A program made the translations under genes and the position numbers. From an uncultured Clostridia bacterium (lineage in GTDB: Bacteria; Bacillota; Clostridia; Christensenellales; Aristaeellaceae), in NCBI GenBank assembly GCA_934631025.1, contig CAKTXR010000019.1:1-47562 (forward strand): a stretch of DNA of 47,562 nt, read 5' to 3'. Below the pieces are notes generated by a model. That model was not told where the DNA came from. It saw nothing but the letters and a program-made list of their open reading frames with translations, and did not search any database. Shown here in pieces: positions 43,801 to 47,562 of the stretch. Position 1 is the first letter of the stretch. Each line of letters begins with the position of its first letter.

Positions 43801-46390
43801 TCTGACCGGCGGCGCGGCCATGGACGGCGAGACGGCCGTCGGCGGAACGTTCAGCTGGCTCGATCCGGCCATCGTGCCGCAGGGCCGCGACAACGGAACC
43901 GTGCTCTACGGCGTGGTGTTTACGCCCGACGCTGAGAGCGCCGCGATCTATACCCCCGCGCAGATCGAGATACCGGTATACACGCAGATCAGGCTCAAGG
44001 TGACTGCCACTGCCGAGAACCGCGTTTACCTGCCGAACGATCTGTCCGCCACGGGCAGCTATCAGCTCTGCGACGCGGACGACGAGAGCATCGTTATCGA
44101 CACTGTTGAACTCATGGGCGGCAGTTACGCCTTTACGGACGGGAACGCCGGCGCTGACAGGAAAGTGATCTTCAGCGGCTACGCGCTCTCGGGCGAGGAT
44201 GCGCTCTCCTATGTGCTGGGCAACGATACGGCGGAAGCGCTGGCCACGATCAGCAAGGCCGAGCCGTCGGTCACGATACCCAATCCGCCCGCGCTGACCT
44301 ACAAGGACAAGCTGCGCGATCACACCGTCGCGGTTCAGGCCGAATGGGCGGGGCAGACCGTCCCCGGCAAGGTCAACTGGATATTCGACGCGGAGCATCC
44401 CGACACCGTAACGGCGGCGGGCGATGACGAATACAAGCTGGAATTTGTGCCGGACGACACGGCCAACTATGTGTCTGTCGTCCTCACGCCCACCTTTACG
44501 GCGGCCAAGCTGACGATCGCCAGGCCTGACATTCCCGCGCAGACCTATACCGGGCGCGCGCTGCAGGCGGCTGTCGCGCAGTCCGCCGACTACACTGTGA
44601 CGAACGATACCTATACCGAAGCGGGCACGCACGACGTCACGCTCACGCTGACCGATCCCGCCAACACACGCTGGCCGGACAGCGACAGCGCGACGACCAC
44701 CGCGCCCTTCACAATCGACAAGGCGAGCCTGACCAGAACGGGAACGCTGACGCTGGGCTCCATATCCTACGGCCAGAAGTTCCTGACGGGCGTTGAACAC
44801 ACCAGCGGCATGGGCGAAGGCAAGGTGGCCAACGAGGCCATCCTCGGCATTGCCATGCAGAGCCAGAGCGGTGCAACCGTGACGGGCAAATGGCAGTGGG
44901 TGCCCACGGACGGCGTGACGGATTATGAATGGTGCAATGTGGGCAGCTATGAGCTAAAGGCGCAGTTTGTGCCCGCGCAGGATTTCGCGGCCAACTATGC
45001 GACCTATGAAGAGACGTTTACTGTGTCGGTCGTAAAGGCAACGCCGACCATTACGGGCGATCTGGTCTACGCCATGAAGCAGACTGAGGAATACGCGCCC
45101 GGCAAGTCGGTTGCCCGTCTGCCGCTGGCGATTGCGGAGCTTAAGTCGGATACGACGGTCGCCAAAAACCCGAATGCAGGCTTTGCCGGCGCGAACGGCA
45201 AAGTACAGGGCAGCTGGCAGTGGGATGACAGACTGCTTATTCCGTCTCCGAACGAATCCAGTAACGTCTACAAGGTCTGGTTCATACCGAAAGACGCCGC
45301 GAACTACAACTCCGTATCTTACGAGGCTACGGTCAATCTGACGGTCTTCTATGACGTGCCGGTTTACTCGTATACCAGAGAAAGTATGAGCGGCGTCGGT
45401 TACAGCACCGGAAACAGCTATCAGTTTGAAAGCTATGGGAAATACGGGTTCGCCACATACAGCAGTGCTGCCACCAGCATTTCGATGAGCTGGGATCGAT
45501 ATACCGGTTGGATGCATACGTTCTTCGAACAGACATTTGGCAGTTACACGTCCGGTGTCAGTGTCAAGCAGGTTATTCCGTTGGGCGTCTTTATCAATGG
45601 CAAGTTCGCCGTAAGAGAAAAGGATGGGTATACCAAGGTCATTTCGGGCACATATTTCCTCTGGAACGATGATATCAGAGTTTTGGGGCTCGATGACGAG
45701 ATTACGGACGACAGCTTCTCAATGACGATGAAGCAGAAGAATGGGCTGCCCTATACCATCGAGGTCAGCATCAATATCGACAAGCTTATTCCTCTTTCGG
45801 ACATAAGGCTGTACTATGTCGCCGGGCTTTGCACGGAAGCTGGCAATCTGAGCATGATGAGCTACAAGGTGACGAACAATGGAACGACTTATTACAGCGC
45901 GCTGAACGAGGGCGTGGTCAACGTTGAAAATGCCGGTTCGAAGCGCATGAATCTCGCCATGAGCGCGCCGACAACTGAGCCGACCGTCGAACCGACAACT
46001 GAGCCGACCGTCGAACCGACGATTGAGCCGACGACCGAGCCGACGACAGAGCCGAGCGCCGAGCCGACGACAGAGCCGAGCGCCGAGCCGACTGCCGAGC
46101 CGACTGCCGAGCCGACTGCCGAGCCGACTGCCGAGCCGACTGCCGAGCCGACTGCCGAGCCGACAACTGAGTCGACGACCGAACCGACGACAGAGCCGAG
46201 CGCCGAATCGACTGTCGAGCCGACGACCGAACCGACCGCCGAGCCGACAACAGAGCCGACTGCCGAACCGAGCGTCGAGCCGACGACCGAACCGACAACT
46301 GAGCCGACTGCTGAAGCAACGAGTGAACCGACTTCTTCGCAGGACGCACCGCCTGTCCCGCCTGAAGAAGGCGATTCCGGCAGCGAATGA
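37862..46390 (+). CDS. Giant secreted surface protein with InlB-like, MBG-like and PT repeats
   Basis: 2842 aa. Signal peptide at 1-31 (ALA cleavage), then a single SLH-like helical segment (about 45-105). An InlB/Listeria-Bacteroides repeat follows (339-410), then a beta-rich central region (about 420-1460) with long hydrophobic amphipathic strands at about 840-1000. Several InlB-type repeats (FxGWY..A.C / TLYAxW, about 1463-1855) and several MBG/YDG-like sandwich domains (about 1958-2495, ALTYKDKLRDHTVAVQAEW and similar) come next. A unique domain (about 2500-2695) and a Pro-Thr-Glu tail (2703-2824) finish the protein. The tail has no LPXTG, choline-binding or extra SLH repeats. Such proteins mediate adhesion or wall attachment. 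GGAGGG sets the start. The stop overlaps the next start (ATGA). Confidence 0.88.
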   Translation: MKGRFIQSGRSVLALILCAALLVTGFQFPALAETTGSTTGAAIAAGSVKTWQDAAEYICGLLGEKTDDALGALRSWGYLDEDVSAKDAVSAEQMQTVLSRAFGAVIDGDESLSAARQMENANLYVTAQAEKIGSLTADHLVFADGAHAEISAVNARVLPVTGAAELEMTGTEIDTLIVDTDQDVIIRGDAETKIGEVLIRQGGSVVLEGSFALGVVHVQGDLKQLAVRATCTIQNETARAIEVSDPAGEIRTIEPNTDDVLVLSSYIVAFVTEGTPVEPLTVLPGGIIDFSTVETSCEGKVFTAWYEDADYTVPCSTLTLVDRQMTLYARFVDLADCVTVTFNTMGGTELAPLVFAKGEYLLSKPVDQIYTSKDGSAFCGWCLDEACEESFGYTDPITQDMTLYAQFNSDEAQEETRESNAAELNDADWLTGIEIVTPEGVTVSSMEDVNSLITIEAGSGITEPAVRMEPTEGGFRLFGDAYEKDGQRGFEPGSSFTIILSEGLRFKDYDETVTTLLVDIYREQVETVIFRDDIQYLLWDDMASYEAVVESENEETENTPGTLLYTGDSTFEPDEIVCFYDGEIGPDEKNFERWTEGSYDGYVMFIQVVSTEKTDDGLVVKFLNANPVDYLADLDVNTTREVNLEEALDEEDIDQIERAVSAQIRANDELRAQMLVAVMTSQDTQDKLDALYGEGAYALTALRAKPGAVEVTPIINVSGNSVTAGISVSLTIELVNGVKTIMTVTPSMSFTEQVDVDVDVKAGGIWIDASLRLASTTRVKLEVAVASGDGEADFSEALETLEDLVKPDGLEGDYQAAVDGIMQTMQSIVDTELSYVDLFEVPLLIIIVDFYGIVALTAELDLVGQIGVLATFGMELMVQGGQKVGFKYDFKKMEGGSYKEKLRTRVENHVYLVGKIGVRIGLRLKLGVTLCVIAKAQIVGSIMAYAELTGMFFLNTSLLSGSSAYVGSLYFEVGLDASVDLSLKADFKIFSIGTSWNIWSERWPLYSTSVSSRLRFIDEEPLRAQWEQQAEMADHRNSFGFTAIMMRDYKLIDGSCRVTQTLPQAEDSKISMSIQNMTVNGELLAQDDPRNALFEFGDPQEGRLPGYIYLNEQIAAQYGCETVELDLVVSYLDDSASALVKKQELAFHLSRSCTLSTTTATMSVMLYDECAHLWGLENAEWDGRIVYTGSHAATHMVGGLFEPTATADVDLSSIEQIARRDVSALKNANLGWTDIRSQGSMIQYSNPKTSAFCYLSLDNNVMRYDVRPETEEYGLTFYLYARRFEVNPADPTDSSVTYTLRYSGSPSTRFYITSADNGAPLDFTAAGDGTWTLTASRAAFDGSDRSIVMVLESGEEIVTGLSVNGREYARNNTLDLNDSAHALSVVTGEGIASYTVVSPEGLDIGSVAPGTRVELEIACDETHRNVIPAFEAQADVSYSLTENRLSFVMPAMDVTLTLSASPLHAVQWLYNVPGHDVYRAEDIAENETVKRPGDPAISGLTFRGWYADAACTTPYEFETSPTENVTIYAGWTVDVTIDFCGPTGRALYRVSEFETKPIFEGDAEETEYARFTFSALRPGEKMYEIVLPNYPGYVFKGWYTTPDFSGDAVDLSTLTLEKSVTLYALWAKVINVVYSENYDGAEEIYYTGTELKGYPLMDVAERPGREHYVFTGWYTSAACTPATAFDTETGRFEDNAQLYAGWKPVEYAISYELGGGENNAANPAAYTIESADIAIAAPTRTGYEFIGWTMGEGDELMPEVVIALGSAGDLELTAHWNPVVYTITYNVRHGEPSAENPMTYTIESGDIALIAPTPCNDSYIFTGWIGEGVEEPVIDLIIPAGSMGDRVYTAQWRTEDPDTEILMGALDSIPDEMTVPLDEFSEGGDGEATISRLIEEAMRGGASKDYMEALSHAETLAGDPVQTDLAYTYTYTVKVTYTNDDGQSIEDEITVTLTVPKKTPVLTAPTAARLLYGQSLAESALTGGAAMDGETAVGGTFSWLDPAIVPQGRDNGTVLYGVVFTPDAESAAIYTPAQIEIPVYTQIRLKVTATAENRVYLPNDLSATGSYQLCDADDESIVIDTVELMGGSYAFTDGNAGADRKVIFSGYALSGEDALSYVLGNDTAEALATISKAEPSVTIPNPPALTYKDKLRDHTVAVQAEWAGQTVPGKVNWIFDAEHPDTVTAAGDDEYKLEFVPDDTANYVSVVLTPTFTAAKLTIARPDIPAQTYTGRALQAAVAQSADYTVTNDTYTEAGTHDVTLTLTDPANTRWPDSDSATTTAPFTIDKASLTRTGTLTLGSISYGQKFLTGVEHTSGMGEGKVANEAILGIAMQSQSGATVTGKWQWVPTDGVTDYEWCNVGSYELKAQFVPAQDFAANYATYEETFTVSVVKATPTITGDLVYAMKQTEEYAPGKSVARLPLAIAELKSDTTVAKNPNAGFAGANGKVQGSWQWDDRLLIPSPNESSNVYKVWFIPKDAANYNSVSYEATVNLTVFYDVPVYSYTRESMSGVGYSTGNSYQFESYGKYGFATYSSAATSISMSWDRYTGWMHTFFEQTFGSYTSGVSVKQVIPLGVFINGKFAVREKDGYTKVISGTYFLWNDDIRVLGLDDEITDDSFSMTMKQKNGLPYTIEVSINIDKLIPLSDIRLYYVAGLCTEAGNLSMMSYKVTNNGTTYYSALNEGVVNVENAGSKRMNLAMSAPTTEPTVEPTTEPTVEPTIEPTTEPTTEPSAEPTTEPSAEPTAEPTAEPTAEPTAEPTAEPTAEPTTESTTEPTTEPSAESTVEPTTEPTAEPTTEPTAEPSVEPTTEPTTEPTAEATSEPTSSQDAPPVPPEEGDSGSE
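46082..46153 (+). repeat. Six perfect 12-bp units in the PT tail
   Basis: GCCGAGCCGACT is repeated six times with no change inside a longer, less perfect tract (about 45969-46330) that encodes (EPTx)n. Such a tract slips easily during replication, so tail length is likely to vary. Confidence 0.9.
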
Positions 46391-47175
46391 ACCATTGCTG
46401 TAAGAGGAGAGTCAGGAGCGCATTGCCGCTCCTGGCTCTGCTCCTCATTCTGGCGTGTGCGCGCGCCGAAGCGGAGACTGTCCGCATTGCCGTGCTGGAT
46501 TCGGGCTGCAGCAGTCCGGACGCCGTCGGCGTGAATGTGCTGGACGGTTCGTCCGATCTGACGGATGCTCTCGGCCACGGCACAAAGCTGGATGGCATCC
46601 TCGCCGAGCTTGTTCCGCAGGCGGAGCGGATTACGATCAAGTGCTTTGAGGATCGCCTGAACGCGGACGGAGAGACCCTTGCAAAGGCCCTGAGAGCGGC
46701 TGTGAACGACTGGGACGCGGATATTGTGGTGATGAGCTTTGCCGCGCCCACGGCGGACGAGGAGCTGCATAAAGCCGTTCAGGAGGCGGCTGAAGGGGGC
46801 GCGCTGCTGTTTGCCTCGGCGGGCAATCTCAGCCTGGAAACGGGGCTGGGCTGCGCCGTCTATCCGGCTTCATGGGACGAGGTGATCGGGATCGGCGGCG
46901 TTGACGTGAGCGAGGACGGCGCGGTTACGCCGAGTTTGTGGTATCTGCGCACGGAGGCTGTTTCCTTCTGCGCCGACGCGGACGGCGGCGACGAGAAGGG
47001 CGCTTCCTTTGCCGTGCCCCGTGCGGCGGCGCTGGCCGCCCGCCTGCTGCTGGAAAATGTAAGGCCCGAGGACGTTGTGACGGAGCTTCAGGCGCTGGCA
47101 CAGGATATGGGCGCGCCGGGGTATGACACGACCTATGGCTGGGGGTATCTGGAAGCTCTCCCCGAAAATCAGTAG
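46387..47175 (+). CDS. Compact subtilisin-like serine protease (S8), translationally coupled
   Basis: 262 aa with an N-terminal export signal (residues about 11-30; CAR/AEA, possibly lipidated at C24). The S8 triad is complete: D38 in IAVLDSG, H64 in LGHGTKLDG, S207 in EKGASFAVP. The oxyanion Asn is N147 in FASAGN. It lacks a visible I9 propeptide and the extra C-terminal domains of most extracellular subtilases, so it is small for the family. Its ATG overlaps the stop of the giant surface protein gene (ATGA), meaning translation is coupled and the products are probably made together. A role in maturing or releasing that protein is inference. A strong terminator ends the two-gene unit. Confidence 0.9.
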   Translation: MNHCCKRRVRSALPLLALLLILACARAEAETVRIAVLDSGCSSPDAVGVNVLDGSSDLTDALGHGTKLDGILAELVPQAERITIKCFEDRLNADGETLAKALRAAVNDWDADIVVMSFAAPTADEELHKAVQEAAEGGALLFASAGNLSLETGLGCAVYPASWDEVIGIGGVDVSEDGAVTPSLWYLRTEAVSFCADADGGDEKGASFAVPRAAALAARLLLENVRPEDVVTELQALAQDMGAPGYDTTYGWGYLEALPENQ

Positions 47176-47203
47176 AGCAGGAATTTTTGCCGAACAGAAT
47201 AGG

Positions 47204-47252
47204 GAAGCATCTCTGCACCGGATTTCAGACGGAGCAGGGATGCTTCTTTTTT
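47204..47252 (+). terminator. Terminator of the surface protein-protease operon
   Basis: 13-bp stem GAAGCATCTCTGC (47204-47216) / GCAGGGATGCTTC (47234-47246), one G-U pair, then TTTTTT. Confidence 0.92.
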
Positions 47253-47462
47253 AGAGTGTTTTTCGCCTGATTTGCCACCGAAACTGGGAAAATCTGTCTT
47301 TGAACACAGGCTTAACAAAGGAAAAGAGGGCAAACAACCTGATTTTATATGCCGAAAAGCGGGAAAAGCGAGCTGTTTTACCATCTCTTTACAAGCTAAA
47401 AAATGCAGAAAATGCGAGTATAAATAGGAAGAGACACAAATTGAGTAAGACAAAAAAAGGTA

Positions 47463-47562
47463 TTGACAAAAAGGGGTTGAGGTGAGTATAATAGTCAATG
47501 TTGTCGCGAGGGGCGCGAGCGAGAGCGAGCGGCCGGACGGCGACGGAGCGATCCTTGAAAAC
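47463..47562 (+). promoter_or_regulatory. Strong promoter and leader, probably of an rRNA operon
   Basis: TTGACA (47463-47468), 18-bp spacer, TATAAT (47487-47492), preceded by A-rich tracts typical of UP elements. The transcribed part ends at the window edge in GATCCTTGAAAAC, which is the usual element shortly before 16S (or inside rRNA spacers) in Firmicutes. The rest of 47253-47462 holds no gene. No rRNA sequence itself is in the window. Confidence 0.7.

Noticed and set aside
40793..44800. Leftward open frame of about 1335 codons inside the giant surface protein gene
   Set aside because: Antisense shadow; no ribosome site, Val/Arg/Gly-rich low-complexity translation, and the forward frame has recognisable repeats.
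45969..46330. Regular short repeats that might be read as a CRISPR array
   Set aside because: Units are 12 bp, contiguous, without spacers, in frame, and encode the EPTx tail.
34988..47430. AAAAAATGCAG..AAATG shared upstream of pyrG (34990) and of the putative rRNA promoter (47399)
   Set aside because: Short A-rich similarity at different distances from the promoters; could easily be chance or simple UP-like A-tracts.

Overview
The window reads as chromosomal DNA of a high-GC Firmicute, most likely an uncultured gut-type member of the Clostridia (possibly Christensenellales-like). The taxonomic level is inference. Supporting signs are AGGAGG-type ribosome binding sites, near-consensus sigma-A promoters, type III glutamine synthetase, a DUF368 transporter, GH127 and GH38 glycosidases, a GH94/GT84 fusion, and Ig/InlB/WG-repeat surface proteins. 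No phage, IS element, CRISPR array, tRNA or complete rRNA was seen. Coding density is high, with short intergenic gaps that mostly hold clear hairpin terminators and promoters.

Layout, left to right. 1-687: gene-poor edge with a 42-bp tandem repeat and an orphan terminator. 688-8163: a very large membrane-bound cyclic beta-glucan synthase-like enzyme. 8347-9750 and 9852-11225: two convergent MATE exporters. The second ends a leftward operon (cytidylate kinase-like protein, 91-aa membrane protein, MATE) divergent from a LysR regulator (12257-13165). 13180-14382: leftward GNAT acetyltransferase and Mn/Zn cyclase-family hydrolase. 14580-18287: sugar ABC importer (binding protein, double ATPase, permease), followed by a DUF368 polyprenyl-phosphate transporter and an MBL-fold hydrolase. 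20031-22586: YgjV-like membrane protein, FAD oxidoreductase, a frameshifted DUF5063 gene and a 56-aa Cys-motif protein.

22853-25682: AraC regulator divergent from a GH127 beta-L-arabinofuranosidase, with overlapping back-to-back promoters. 25824-27917: lipoprotein with TPR-like and WG repeats. 27992-30388: GH38 alpha-mannosidase, divergent from glnN (30617-32701). 32830-33576: secreted DUF4198 (metal-uptake type) protein with a long 5' leader that looks like a transcription attenuator. 33961-34848: lipid kinase. 35117-36721: pyrG. 36907-37641: TetR regulator with a perfect palindrome over its start site. 37862-46390: a 2842-aa secreted repeat protein, translationally coupled to a compact subtilisin-like protease (46387-47175). 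The right end carries a strong promoter and a sequence that looks like the leader of an rRNA operon, so the window (or contig) probably stops just before 16S rRNA.

Together the genes describe a glycan-using anaerobe: sugar import, arabinan and mannan trimming, cyclic glucan synthesis, nitrogen and CTP synthesis, and elaborate surface proteins. The two most interesting candidates are the four-element attenuator-like leader in front of the DUF4198 gene (33641-33743) and the coupled giant surface protein plus miniature subtilase (37862-47175).
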